64,000 bases of DNA. It comes from Ciceribacter lividus (GTDB taxonomy: Bacteria > Pseudomonadota > Alphaproteobacteria > Rhizobiales > Rhizobiaceae). Both the position numbers and the translations under genes were made by a program. Numbering within the stretch: the stretch's first letter is position 1; each line of letters opens with the position of its first letter. Positions 29,678-38,618 of the stretch are shown piece after piece. The notes under the pieces were generated by a model. That model had not been told where the DNA came from. It worked only from the letters and a program-made list of their open reading frames with translations, and did no database searches. The stretch lies in NCBI RefSeq assembly GCF_003337715.1, contig NZ_QPIX01000004.1, positions 186,001 through 250,000 on the forward strand, read 5' to 3'.

Positions 29678-32662
29678 ATGGCAAGGCAAGAAGCCAACGA
29701 GCAGTTCCTGATCACGTCGTTCCTCGACGGATCGAACGCAGCTTATATCGAGCAGCTTTATGCGCGTTACGAGGATGATCCGGCCTCCGTGCCGGCTGAG
29801 TGGCAGTCCTTCTTCAAGGCGCTGGACGACAAGCCCGAAGACGTGAAGAAGGCGGCAGCCGGAGCATCCTGGCAACGCAAGAACTGGCCGATCTCGGCCA
29901 ACGGCGAGCTCGTGTCCGCACTCGACGGAAACTGGGGCTTGGCCGAGAAGGCCATTGAAACCAAGGTCAAGGCGAAAGCTGTCGCGGCAGGAACCCCGCT
30001 CAGTGAAGCCGAAATCGTGCAGGCGACGCGGGATTCCGTCCGCGCCATCATGATGATCCGTGCCTATCGCATGCGCGGCCACCTGCATGCCAGTCTCGAT
30101 CCGCTCGGTCTTGCTGCTCCGGTCGACGATTACAATGAACTTTCGCCGGCAGCGTACGGCTTCACGGAGGCCGACTACAGCCGCAAGATCTTCATCGACA
30201 ACGTCCTGGGTCTGGAATACGCCACGATCCCGGAAATGCTCGATATCCTGAAGCGCACCTATTGCTCGACGCTCGGTGTCGAGTTCATGCACATCTCCAA
30301 CCCGGAAGAGAAGGCATGGATCCAGGAGCGCATCGAAGGCCCGAACAAGGGCGTCGAGTTCACGGCAAACGGCAAGAAGGCCATTCTGTCCAAGCTCATC
30401 GAGGCGGAAGGCTTCGAGCAGTTCATCGACGTCAAGTACAAGGGCACGAAGCGTTTCGGTCTCGACGGTGGTGAATCGCTGATCCCGGCGCTGGAACAGA
30501 TCATCAAGCGTGGTGGTCAGGAGGGCCTTGAGGAAATCGTTCTCGGCATGGCGCATCGCGGGCGCCTGAACGTCCTCACAAACGTGATGGCCAAGCCGCA
30601 TCGCGCTGTGTTCCACGAGTTCAAGGGTGGCTCCTTCAAGCCCGACGAAGTCGAAGGCTCCGGTGACGTCAAGTACCACCTCGGCGCTTCCTCCGACCGC
30701 GAATTCGACGGTAACAAGGTGCACCTCTCGTTGACGGCGAACCCGTCGCATCTCGAAATCGTCAACCCGGTCGTCATGGGCAAGGCCCGCGCCAAGCAGG
30801 ACCAGCTCGCCAAGGTCTGGGAAGGCGACATCATCCCGCTCAAGGAACGATCGAAGGTCCTTCCGCTGCTGCTGCATGGCGATGCGGCCTTCGCCGGCCA
30901 GGGCGTCGTCGCGGAAATCCTCGGGCTTTCCGGCCTGCGTGGTCACCGGGTCGCCGGCACCATGCACTTCATCATCAACAACCAGATCGGCTTTACCACC
31001 AACCCGGCCTTCTCGCGCTCGTCGCCCTATCCGTCCGACGTCGCCAAGATGATCGAGGCGCCGATCTTCCATGTGAACGGCGACGATCCGGAAGCGGTGG
31101 TCTACGCGGCGAAGGTTGCGACCGAGTTCCGCATGAAATTCCACAAGCCGGTCGTGGTCGACATGTTCTGCTATCGCCGCTTCGGTCACAACGAAGGCGA
31201 TGAGCCGGCGTTCACCCAGCCGAAGATGTACAAGGCGATCCGGAGCCACAAGACGGTCGTGCAGCTCTATGCAGAGCGCCTGATCGCCGAGGGGCTGATC
31301 ACCGAAGGCGACTTCGAGAAGATGAAGGCCGACTGGCGTGCCCATCTCGAACAGGAGTTCGAGGCGGGACAGGCCTACAAGCCGAACAAGGCCGACTGGC
31401 TGGATGGCGTCTGGTCGGGGCTCAGGGCCGCGGACAATGCTGACGAACAGCGCCGCGGCAAGACCTCGGTGCCGATGAAGACGCTGAAGGAGATCGGGCG
31501 CAAGCTTTCGACGATCCCGGAAGACTTCAAGGCGCATCGCACCATTCAGCGTTTCATGGACAACCGGGCGCAGATGGTCGAGACCGGCGAAGGGATCGAT
31601 TGGGCGATGGCCGAAGCGCTCGCCTTCGGATCGCTCTGCCTCGACGGGCACAAGATCCGCCTTTCGGGCCAGGATTGTGAACGCGGCACGTTCTCGCAGC
31701 GCCATTCGGTACTCTACGATCAGGAGACCGAGGAACGCTACATTCCGCTCGCCAATCTGTCGCCGACCCAGGCGCGCTACGAAGTCATCAACTCGATGCT
31801 TTCGGAAGAGGCGGTGCTGGGCTTCGAATACGGCTACTCGCTTGCCCGTCCGAATGCACTGACCCTCTGGGAAGCGCAGTTCGGCGACTTCGCCAATGGT
31901 GCGCAGGTCGTGTTCGACCAGTTCATCTCGTCGGGTGAACGCAAGTGGCTCCGCATGTCCGGTCTGGTCTGCCTGCTGCCGCACGGGTACGAAGGTCAGG
32001 GGCCTGAGCATTCGTCCGCCCGTCTGGAACGCTTCCTGCAGCTCTGCGCGGAAGACAACATGCAGGTCGCCAACTGCACGACCCCGGCGAACTACTTCCA
32101 TATCCTGCGCCGGCAGATGAAGCGTGACTTCCGCAAGCCGCTCATCCTGATGACGCCGAAGTCGTTGCTGCGCCACAAGCGTGCGGTTTCGTCGCTGTCG
32201 GAAATGGCCGGCGAGTCGTCGTTCCACCGTCTGCTGTGGGACGATGCCGAAGTCGTGAAGGACGGCCCGATCAAGCTGCAGAAAGACAACAAGATCCGCC
32301 GCGTCGTCATGTGCACGGGCAAGGTCTACTACGACCTGCTCGAGGAGCGCGAAAAGCGTGGCATCGACGACATCTACCTCCTGCGCATTGAGCAGCTCTA
32401 TCCGTTCCCGGCCAAGGCGCTCATCAATGAGCTGTCGCGGTTCCGGAATGCAGAGATGGTCTGGTGCCAGGAAGAGCCGAAGAACATGGGTGCGTGGTCG
32501 TTCATCGATCCGTATCTCGAATGGGTACTTGCCCACATCGATGCCAAGTACCAGCGTGTCCGCTACACCGGGCGCCCTGCGGCGGCGTCGCCGGCGACGG
32601 GCCTGATGTCGAAGCATCTGGCACAGCTCGAAGCATTCCTCGAGGATGCGTTGGGGGGCTGA
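29678..32662 (+). CDS. sucA: 2-oxoglutarate dehydrogenase E1 component
   Basis: This 994-residue thiamine-diphosphate enzyme decarboxylates 2-oxoglutarate and succinylates the lipoyl group of SucB. The N-terminal SucB-binding stretch (QFLITSFLDGSNAAYIEQLY), the EIVLGMAHRGRLNVL segment, the ThDP/Mg motif LLHGDAAFAGQG through IINNQIGFTT, and EYGYSLARPNALTLWEAQFGDF are all intact. MARQEANEQFLIT at 29678 is the family start; the frame is open to a GTG at 29606 but lacks conservation. The region before the ATG is unusual (see the leader entry). Length is normal. Confidence 0.96.
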   Translation: MARQEANEQFLITSFLDGSNAAYIEQLYARYEDDPASVPAEWQSFFKALDDKPEDVKKAAAGASWQRKNWPISANGELVSALDGNWGLAEKAIETKVKAKAVAAGTPLSEAEIVQATRDSVRAIMMIRAYRMRGHLHASLDPLGLAAPVDDYNELSPAAYGFTEADYSRKIFIDNVLGLEYATIPEMLDILKRTYCSTLGVEFMHISNPEEKAWIQERIEGPNKGVEFTANGKKAILSKLIEAEGFEQFIDVKYKGTKRFGLDGGESLIPALEQIIKRGGQEGLEEIVLGMAHRGRLNVLTNVMAKPHRAVFHEFKGGSFKPDEVEGSGDVKYHLGASSDREFDGNKVHLSLTANPSHLEIVNPVVMGKARAKQDQLAKVWEGDIIPLKERSKVLPLLLHGDAAFAGQGVVAEILGLSGLRGHRVAGTMHFIINNQIGFTTNPAFSRSSPYPSDVAKMIEAPIFHVNGDDPEAVVYAAKVATEFRMKFHKPVVVDMFCYRRFGHNEGDEPAFTQPKMYKAIRSHKTVVQLYAERLIAEGLITEGDFEKMKADWRAHLEQEFEAGQAYKPNKADWLDGVWSGLRAADNADEQRRGKTSVPMKTLKEIGRKLSTIPEDFKAHRTIQRFMDNRAQMVETGEGIDWAMAEALAFGSLCLDGHKIRLSGQDCERGTFSQRHSVLYDQETEERYIPLANLSPTQARYEVINSMLSEEAVLGFEYGYSLARPNALTLWEAQFGDFANGAQVVFDQFISSGERKWLRMSGLVCLLPHGYEGQGPEHSSARLERFLQLCAEDNMQVANCTTPANYFHILRRQMKRDFRKPLILMTPKSLLRHKRAVSSLSEMAGESSFHRLLWDDAEVVKDGPIKLQKDNKIRRVVMCTGKVYYDLLEEREKRGIDDIYLLRIEQLYPFPAKALINELSRFRNAEMVWCQEEPKNMGAWSFIDPYLEWVLAHIDAKYQRVRYTGRPAAASPATGLMSKHLAQLEAFLEDALGG

Positions 32663-32724
32663 CGCTCCCCTCGCACAACCGACCCATTCGACAGAAACCG
32701 ATAACTGATCAACGGAATTAAATC

Positions 32725-33939
32725 ATGGCCACAGAAATCCGAGTCCCCACCCTGGGCGAATCCGTCAGTGAAGCCACGGTCGGCACCTGGTTCAAGAAGG
32801 TTGGCGATACCGTGAAGGCCGACGAGCCTCTCGTCGAACTCGAAACCGACAAGGTGACCGTCGAAGTCCCGGCTCCGGCCTCGGGCGTCCTTACCGAGAT
32901 CGTTGCAGCGAACGGCGAGACCGTTGGTCTCGGCGCGCTCCTCGGGCAGATCGCCGAAGGCGCCGCCGGCTCTGCAGGCGCTGCTGCTCCCGCACCTGCC
33001 GCGGCTCCGGCCCCTGCTGCCGCCGCTGCTCCGGCTGCTCCCTCGGCCATGCCGGCTGCCCCGGCCGCTGCCAAGCTCGCTGCCGACAACAACATCTCGA
33101 CCTCGGACGTCGAAGGCTCCGGCAAGCGCGGCCAGGTGCTGAAGGGCGACGTTCTCGCCGCAATCGCCAAGGGCCCCGCGGCCCCGGCTCCGGCTGCCGC
33201 ACCGGCTGCTCCACGCCCGGCTTCTTCGGTCGACGATGCTTCTCGTGAAGAGCGCGTGAAGATGACCCGCCTGCGCCAGACGATCGCCAAGCGCCTGAAG
33301 GACGCGCAGAATACCGCCGCAATGCTTACCACCTACAACGAGGTGGACATGAAGGCGGTCATGGACCTGCGCAACCGCTACAAGGACATCTTCGAGAAGA
33401 AGCATGGCGTGAAGCTCGGCTTCATGGGCTTCTTCACCAAGGCCGTCACGCATGCGCTCAAGGAACTGCCGGCGGTCAACGCCGAAATCGACGGCACCGA
33501 CATCATCTACAAGAACTACTGCCATGTCGGCGTCGCCGTCGGCACCGACAAGGGCCTCGTCGTTCCGGTTGTACGCGATGCGGACCAGATGTCGATCGCT
33601 GAGATCGAGAAGGAAATCGGTCGCCTCGGCAAGGCCGCGCGCGACGGCGCGCTCTCGATGGCCGACATGCAGGGTGGTACGTTCACCATCTCGAACGGCG
33701 GTGTCTACGGTTCGCTGATGTCGTCGCCGATCCTGAATGCGCCACAGTCGGGTATCCTCGGCATGCACAAGATCCAGGAACGTCCGGTCGCCATCGGCGG
33801 TCAGGTCGTCATCCGCCCGATGATGTATCTGGCGCTTTCCTATGACCACCGCATCGTCGACGGCAAGGAAGCCGTGACCTTCCTCGTCCGCGTCAAGGAG
33901 AGCCTCGAAGATCCGGAGCGTCTCGTTCTCGATCTTTAA
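32725..33939 (+). CDS. sucB: Dihydrolipoamide succinyltransferase (E2 of 2-oxoglutarate dehydrogenase)
   Basis: This 404-residue core subunit has an N-terminal lipoyl domain with lipoylated Lys43 in [13 protein letters not shown]. An Ala/Pro-rich flexible linker (about 78-112) follows, then the E3-binding domain ([25 protein letters not shown]) and the catalytic domain ending in [14 protein letters not shown] with the active-site histidine and aspartate. One lipoyl domain, as usual. It lies 62 nt after sucA and ends at a GC-rich hairpin. Confidence 0.97.
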   Translation: MATEIRVPTLGESVSEATVGTWFKKVGDTVKADEPLVELETDKVTVEVPAPASGVLTEIVAANGETVGLGALLGQIAEGAAGSAGAAAPAPAAAPAPAAAAAPAAPSAMPAAPAAAKLAADNNISTSDVEGSGKRGQVLKGDVLAAIAKGPAAPAPAAAPAAPRPASSVDDASREERVKMTRLRQTIAKRLKDAQNTAAMLTTYNEVDMKAVMDLRNRYKDIFEKKHGVKLGFMGFFTKAVTHALKELPAVNAEIDGTDIIYKNYCHVGVAVGTDKGLVVPVVRDADQMSIAEIEKEIGRLGKAARDGALSMADMQGGTFTISNGGVYGSLMSSPILNAPQSGILGMHKIQERPVAIGGQVVIRPMMYLALSYDHRIVDGKEAVTFLVRVKESLEDPERLVLDL

Positions 33940-33949
33940 GGACAGCGAC

Positions 33950-33968
33950 GGGGCGCCTCTGGCGCCCC
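33950..33968 (+). terminator. GC-rich hairpin after sucB
   Basis: GGGGCGCC (33950-33957) pairs with GGCGCCCC (33961-33968) over a TCT loop, 10 nt after the sucB stop. It has no T tract. Confidence 0.5.
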
Positions 33969-34146
33969 GATGTCTCCGTGGGAGGGCGTGCCAACCTGCC
34001 ATTCAGTCGACAGGGCGGCGCTCAATTTCACGGTCTTGTGTTGCAGCGGGCTCGTCGGAGCGCGCAACGGCCTTCTGCCGGGGTGTCGCAGCGGATCGCT
34101 TGTTGCTAGAGTCGCAGCGATGTCTTCAGATGCGGAGTTCCTTTCG

Positions 34147-34791
34147 ATGATGCAGCACTACGTTCTAGAACTCCTCTCGCTGATGGCGATATTCTCCTTC
34201 GCTATCGTTTCTCCGGGTGCTGACCTCGCCATGGTCATCCGCCAGTCGCTGGTGCATGGCCGGCGGGCCGCAATCATCACCAGCTTCGGCATTGGCGTAT
34301 CGCTGATGTTCCACGTCACTTATACGATCCTCGGCCTCGGTCTGATCATTTCCAAGTCCATTCTGCTCTTCAACGTCATCAAGTGGTGTGGTGTCGCCTA
34401 TCTCGTCTATATCGGCGTACAGGCCCTGCGCGCCGGCGAGGCGAGTGTCGGCCCAGCGGAGGCGACCGAGGCGGACGCAGAAAGGCGACAGTCGGGGATC
34501 AAGGCGTTCGGCCTCGGCTTCATGGCGAATGCGCTCAATCCAAAGGCCGTCTTCTTCTTTCTTTCGATCTTCTCGGCGGTCGTCAGCCACGAGACGCCGG
34601 GGCTGGTGAAGCTCGGCTACGGCTTTGTCATGGCGGCCTGCCTGATCGCCTGGTTCGTCGGCGTCTCCTTCTTCATGACCACACCGCGGATGCGCGCGGC
34701 ATTTTCCCGGGCGAGCAAGTGGATCAATCGGGCCTCCGGCCTCGTCTTCATCGCGTTCGGGCTGAAGCTTGCGGCAGCAAAGGCGAGCTGA
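34147..34791 (+). CDS. LysE/RhtB-family translocator
   Basis: This 214-residue inner-membrane exporter has about six hydrophobic segments. Family signatures include SPGADLAMVIRQSLVHGRRAAIITSFGIGVS near the N-terminus and GFMANALNPKAVFFFLSIFSAVV in the middle. The ATG at 34147 has GGAG 9 nt upstream; an ATG at 34120 and further upstream starts are in frame but lack an obvious ribosome-binding site. Relatives export amino acids; the substrate here is unknown. It begins a three-gene insert between sucB and lpd. Confidence 0.85.
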   Translation: MMQHYVLELLSLMAIFSFAIVSPGADLAMVIRQSLVHGRRAAIITSFGIGVSLMFHVTYTILGLGLIISKSILLFNVIKWCGVAYLVYIGVQALRAGEASVGPAEATEADAERRQSGIKAFGLGFMANALNPKAVFFFLSIFSAVVSHETPGLVKLGYGFVMAACLIAWFVGVSFFMTTPRMRAAFSRASKWINRASGLVFIAFGLKLAAAKAS

Positions 34792-34792
34792 G

Positions 34793-35287
34793 ATGCCGGG
34801 CGTGAGGTCTGCCGCCATCGTCGCCTTCTCCCTGTTGGGAGTGCGGTCGCTCGCGGCTGCCGAATGCCCGATCGAAAAGGCGATCTACGTCGAGCTGGAG
34901 GCGCGCGCCGAGTTGCGGTTTGCACGCACGGACGAGGAGAATTCGCCGCTCAGTCATCGCTTCGCGCTGATCCTCGGCGGCAAGCACTTCAATGGGCACG
35001 TGATGTACGATCCCGAAATCGAACGGCCGGTTGCCATGGTCCTCAACAACTGCCCCGAAGGAGACGTTACGGGCGCCGACATTGCCGCGTGCACCGTCTG
35101 GCGCGGCATAATCTATGCGAGCGACGAACGGAAAGGCGGCATCGGCCTGCTGCCGTCCGAAGGAGAGGCAGCGGCACCGGTGATCGTGTTGCCCGGTTTC
35201 GGGCCGGCATGGATGGCGTCATCCGCGGGCAAGTCTACCGACACGACGCCATGGGATGTTTTCTCCCTGGAAGGATGCGACCAATGA
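34793..35287 (+). CDS. Secreted hypothetical protein
   Basis: This is a 164-residue protein starting 1 nt after the LysE-type stop codon. The N-terminus MPGVRSAAIVAFSLLGVRSLAAAE is a Sec signal peptide with cleavage after AAA. The mature protein has cysteines at ECPIEKA, NNCPEG, AACTVW and near the C-terminus (EGCDQ), suggesting two disulfides. I do not recognise a family. The stop overlaps the next start (ATGA), so it is coupled to the SDR gene. Confidence 0.7.
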   Translation: MPGVRSAAIVAFSLLGVRSLAAAECPIEKAIYVELEARAELRFARTDEENSPLSHRFALILGGKHFNGHVMYDPEIERPVAMVLNNCPEGDVTGADIAACTVWRGIIYASDERKGGIGLLPSEGEAAAPVIVLPGFGPAWMASSAGKSTDTTPWDVFSLEGCDQ

Positions 35288-36036
35288 GTGACGGACCGGT
35301 TCTTCTGATCACGGGTGCGAGCCGCGGCATCGGAGCGGCGGTCGCCCGCAAGGCCGCCGGGTTCGGCTGGCAGGTGTTGATCAACTACGTCTCGCAGGAG
35401 GGCGTCGCGACGGCACTTGCTGCCGAGATTGCGGCCGCTGGCGGCGTTGCCGATGTCGTCCAGGGCGATACCGGCACTGAAGACGGCATTGCAGCGATTT
35501 ACGCGAGACTTGATGCACGCTTTGGCCGCCTCGACGGACTGGTCAACAATGCCGGTATCGTCGACGTGTCCGCCCGCGTCGAGTACTTCAGCCGTGAGAG
35601 GCTCGAGCGCATGTTCGCCATCAACGTGATCGGCAAGATTCGTTGCGCCGCCGAGGCGGTGAAGCGCATGTCCACGAACAATGGCGGACGAGGCGGTGCC
35701 ATCGTCAACGTCTCGTCGATGGCGGCGGTTCTCGGTAGTGCGGGTCAGTATGTCGATTATGCCGCATCGAAAGGTGCCATCGACACCTTCACCGTCGGCC
35801 TCGCTCGCGAAGTGGCCGACGAAGGTATACGCGTCAACGCCGTCCGGCCGGGCATCATCGACACCGATATCCATGCATCCGGGGGCATTCCGGATCGGGC
35901 AAGTGCACTTGCTTCGACGATTCCCATGCAGCGTCCCGGCAAACCGGACGAGGTCGCCGATGCGATCCTTTATCTCCTCTCCAGCCAGGCATCTTATGTG
36001 ACTGGCTCCATCTTGAATGTCAGCGGCGGACGATAG
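35284..36036 (+). CDS. Short-chain dehydrogenase/reductase (SDR)
   Basis: This 250-residue classical SDR has the nucleotide loop TGASRGIGAAVA, the NNAG motif (LVNNAGIVD), catalytic Ser in VNVSSMAAVLG and the YAASKG Tyr-Lys pair, plus the RPGIIDTDIH C-terminal half and GSILNVSGGR ending. The short basic residue after strand 2 is not decisive for NADP versus NAD. Its ATG overlaps the upstream stop and lpd follows 24 nt later, so it is within the 2-oxoglutarate dehydrogenase transcript. The substrate is unknown. Confidence 0.88.
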   Translation: MSDGPVLLITGASRGIGAAVARKAAGFGWQVLINYVSQEGVATALAAEIAAAGGVADVVQGDTGTEDGIAAIYARLDARFGRLDGLVNNAGIVDVSARVEYFSRERLERMFAINVIGKIRCAAEAVKRMSTNNGGRGGAIVNVSSMAAVLGSAGQYVDYAASKGAIDTFTVGLAREVADEGIRVNAVRPGIIDTDIHASGGIPDRASALASTIPMQRPGKPDEVADAILYLLSSQASYVTGSILNVSGGR

Positions 36037-36060
36037 TCGCCGAATACGAAGGAAGCAGTC

Positions 36061-37467
36061 ATGTCTTATGATGTCATCATTATCGGATCCGGCCCCGGCG
36101 GTTACGTGTGCGCGGTCAAGGCGGCACAGCTGGGGCTGAAGGTCGCCGTCGTCGAGAAGCGCGCGACCTACGGCGGCACCTGCCTCAACGTCGGCTGCAT
36201 CCCGTCGAAGGCGCTTCTGCACGCGTCGGAAATGTATCACCACGCCGCTCATGGCATGGACGCGCTCGGCGTCGAGCTTGCAGCTCCCAAGCTCAACCTC
36301 GCAAAGATGATGGCTCACAAGGATGCGACCGTGAAGTCGAATGTCGAGGGCGTCTCGTTCCTCTTCAAGAAGAACAAGGTCGACGGTATCCAGGGTATGG
36401 GCAAGATTCTCGCGGCCGGCAAGGTCGAAGTCACCAATGACAAGGGCGAGACGCAGGTTCTCGAGGCCAAGAACATCATCATTGCGACCGGATCCGAGGT
36501 CGCCGGCATTCCGGGTGTTCAGGTCGACATCGATGAGAAGGTGATCGTTTCCTCCACGGGTGGCATCGCCCTCGACAAGGTGCCCGCCAAGATGATCGTC
36601 GTCGGTGGCGGCGTGATCGGGCTCGAACTCGGTTCAGTCTGGTCGCGTCTCGGCGCCAAGGTTACCGTGGTCGAGTATCTCGACAACATCCTCGGCGGTA
36701 TGGACGGCGAAGTGTCGAAGCAGTTCCAGCGCATGCTTGCCAAGCAGGGCATGGAGTTCAATCTCGGCGCCAAGGTCACGGGCGTCGAGAAGACGGACAA
36801 GGGCGCAAAGGTCACCTTCGAGCCCGTCAAGGGCGGCGAGGCTCAGACGCTCGAAGCCGACATTGTGCTGGTCGCCACCGGTCGCAAGCCCTACACGGCG
36901 GGTCTTGGGTTGGAAGAGACCGGCATTGCGCTCGACAATCGCGGACGTGTGGAGATCGACAGTCACTTCCGCACCAACGTCGCGGGTATCTATGCGATCG
37001 GCGACGTCGTCCGTGGTCCGATGCTCGCCCATAAGGCCGAGGACGAGGGTGTGGCGCTGGCGGAAATCCTTGCCGGCCAGCACGGCCACGTGAACTATGA
37101 CGTCATCCCCGGCGTCGTCTACACGCAGCCGGAAGTCGCCTCCGTCGGCAAGACCGAGGAGGAGTTGAAGGCCGCCGGTGTCGCCTACAAGGTCGGCAAG
37201 TTCCCGTTCAGCGCCAACGGCCGTGCGCGTGCGATGCTTGCCACCGACGGCTTCGTCAAGGTTCTCGCGGACAAGCAAACCGACCGAGTACTCGGCGTCC
37301 ACATCGTGGGCTTCGGCGCGGGCGAGATGATCCACGAGGCGGCTGTTCTGATGGAGTTCGGCGGCTCGTCGGAGGATCTCGGCCGGACCTGCCACGCGCA
37401 TCCGACGATGTCGGAAGCGGTTAAGGAGGCAGCGCTCGCGACCTTCTTCAAGCCGATCCACATGTGA
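36061..37467 (+). CDS. lpd: Dihydrolipoamide dehydrogenase (E3)
   Basis: This 468-residue FAD flavoprotein reoxidises dihydrolipoyl groups with NAD. FAD loop: [19 protein letters not shown]. Redox disulfide: [19 protein letters not shown] loop: [15 protein letters not shown]. Catalytic C-terminal pair: [14 protein letters not shown]. It lies downstream of sucA-sucB with the LysE-hypothetical-SDR insert between, and probably serves the 2-oxoglutarate complex. A GAAGGAAG box precedes the ATG. Confidence 0.97.
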   Translation: MSYDVIIIGSGPGGYVCAVKAAQLGLKVAVVEKRATYGGTCLNVGCIPSKALLHASEMYHHAAHGMDALGVELAAPKLNLAKMMAHKDATVKSNVEGVSFLFKKNKVDGIQGMGKILAAGKVEVTNDKGETQVLEAKNIIIATGSEVAGIPGVQVDIDEKVIVSSTGGIALDKVPAKMIVVGGGVIGLELGSVWSRLGAKVTVVEYLDNILGGMDGEVSKQFQRMLAKQGMEFNLGAKVTGVEKTDKGAKVTFEPVKGGEAQTLEADIVLVATGRKPYTAGLGLEETGIALDNRGRVEIDSHFRTNVAGIYAIGDVVRGPMLAHKAEDEGVALAEILAGQHGHVNYDVIPGVVYTQPEVASVGKTEEELKAAGVAYKVGKFPFSANGRARAMLATDGFVKVLADKQTDRVLGVHIVGFGAGEMIHEAAVLMEFGGSSEDLGRTCHAHPTMSEAVKEAALATFFKPIHM

Positions 37468-37493
37468 TACGCATGCCGGACTAAATCTTCTTA

Positions 37494-37538
37494 ATGATAG
37501 AAGCCGCGGCTTGCCAAACGGGCCGCGGCTTCTATCAT
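37494..37538 (+). terminator. Perfect 17-bp stem-loop after lpd
   Basis: Left arm 37494-37510 (ATGATAGAAGCCGCGGC) and right arm 37522-37538 are exact reverse complements with an 11-nt loop. There is no T run after it. It most likely ends or protects the suc-lpd transcript. Confidence 0.7.
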
Positions 37539-37581
37539 CCGGCCGTAATCGCCCTGAAACTTTTTGATAAAAGGCAAGAAG

Positions 37582-38082
37582 ATGACATCCTCCCCCGTAA
37601 TCTCCTACTCCCTATCCCAGCGGCTGATCCACTGGATCATGGCCGCCTTGATCCTGTTCAACCTCCTGTTCACCGAAGGCATGGAGGAGCTCACGGAGGC
37701 CGCGGAAGAAGGTCAGGCGGTGACACCTGACATGATTGCGTCCGCCAACATTCACGCCTATGTCGGTATTGTAGTGCTCTGTCTTGCCGTCATCCGGCTG
37801 ATCCTGCGCTTCACGCAGGGCGTGCCGGCGGCCCCCGCCGATGAGACACCGCTGGCGCAGATGGCCTCGAAAGTCACCCACGCGACCTTCTATCTGCTAT
37901 TCTTCGTGATGCCGATCGCCGGCATTGCCGCTTACTACTTCGACATCGAGACCGCCGGATTTCTCCACGCGGGGCCGTTGAAACTGTTGATGTGGGTGCT
38001 GATCGTCCTCCACGTTGGTGCGGTTCTCGTCCACCAGTTCGTCTGGAAGACGCCCGTGGCGCAACGGATGATCAAAGGCTGA
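37582..38082 (+). CDS. Cytochrome b561 family membrane protein
   Basis: This 166-residue protein has four transmembrane helices. It begins SYSLSQRLIHWIMAALILFNLLF, with the heme-ligand-type histidine in helix 1. Further histidines occur at NIHAYVGIVVLCLAVIRL, KVTHATFYLLFFVMPIAG and VLIVLHVGAVLVHQFVWK, the pattern of CybB-like di-heme cytochromes that oxidise ubiquinol or scavenge superoxide. The ATG at 37582 is preferred to a TTG at 37564. Confidence 0.88.
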   Translation: MTSSPVISYSLSQRLIHWIMAALILFNLLFTEGMEELTEAAEEGQAVTPDMIASANIHAYVGIVVLCLAVIRLILRFTQGVPAAPADETPLAQMASKVTHATFYLLFFVMPIAGIAAYYFDIETAGFLHAGPLKLLMWVLIVLHVGAVLVHQFVWKTPVAQRMIKG

Positions 38083-38126
38083 ACTACGGCTTTCAGCTGT
38101 GACATAAGACAAGAACAGGAAGCGCC

Positions 38127-38618
38127 ATGCTCGATGTTTTTCCTGAGAGCCCGGCGCTTCCGCATCTCGCCTTGATAGAGGCAGACTGGGCCGATCGATA
38201 TGCGGTGATCACTCCGGAACGGGCGATGCCGGCGATTCGTGCAGCCCACTTGGCGCTTGGCCAATCGCCTGTCTGGGCGCGCCGTCTGCTCGACATTCGC
38301 AATCGCGTTGTCGCGCCGTTTGGCCTAAAGGCTGCGGATTCGAAGTCTGGGGAGGCGGGTTCTGTCGGCGCCTTTGCGATCGTCAGCGAGCGAGACGATC
38401 AGGTCGTCCTGGGCTTCGACGACAGGCATCTGGATTTCCGCATCGTGATTGAAGTGGCTTCTGCTGGGACTGTCGGCAGCAAGGTCTCCGTCACGACGCT
38501 GGTCAAGAGGCACAATACTTTCGGCCGGCTCTACATTCTTGCGGTTACGCCTTTTCACAGGCTGATCGTGAGAACCACGCTTGGCCGTCTTGCGGGTCCG
38601 GTGGTCGTCAGCCGTTGA
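38127..38618 (+). CDS. DUF2867 domain protein
   Basis: This 163-residue protein is a single DUF2867 domain (SRPBCC-like). Recognisable pieces are SPVWARRLLDIRNRVVAPFGLK, the central LGFDDRHLDFRIVIEV strand pair and the RLYILAVTPFHRLIVRTTL helix. The function of the family is not established. It lies 44 nt after the cytochrome b561 gene and overlaps the convergent TraB/GumN gene by 11 nt at the 3' end. Confidence 0.82.
   Translation: MLDVFPESPALPHLALIEADWADRYAVITPERAMPAIRAAHLALGQSPVWARRLLDIRNRVVAPFGLKAADSKSGEAGSVGAFAIVSERDDQVVLGFDDRHLDFRIVIEVASAGTVGSKVSVTTLVKRHNTFGRLYILAVTPFHRLIVRTTLGRLAGPVVVSR

Noticed and set aside
29636..32617. 993-codon open frame on the minus strand opposite sucA
   Set aside because: It mirrors sucA exactly, has no recognisable domain or ribosome-binding site, and long antisense frames are expected from the GC-biased third positions of this genome.
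34864..36036. Long frame that would fuse an N-terminal Arg-rich region to the SDR
   Set aside because: The first 140 codons are an out-of-frame reading of the secreted-protein gene; the SDR has its own ATG at 35284 overlapping the upstream stop.
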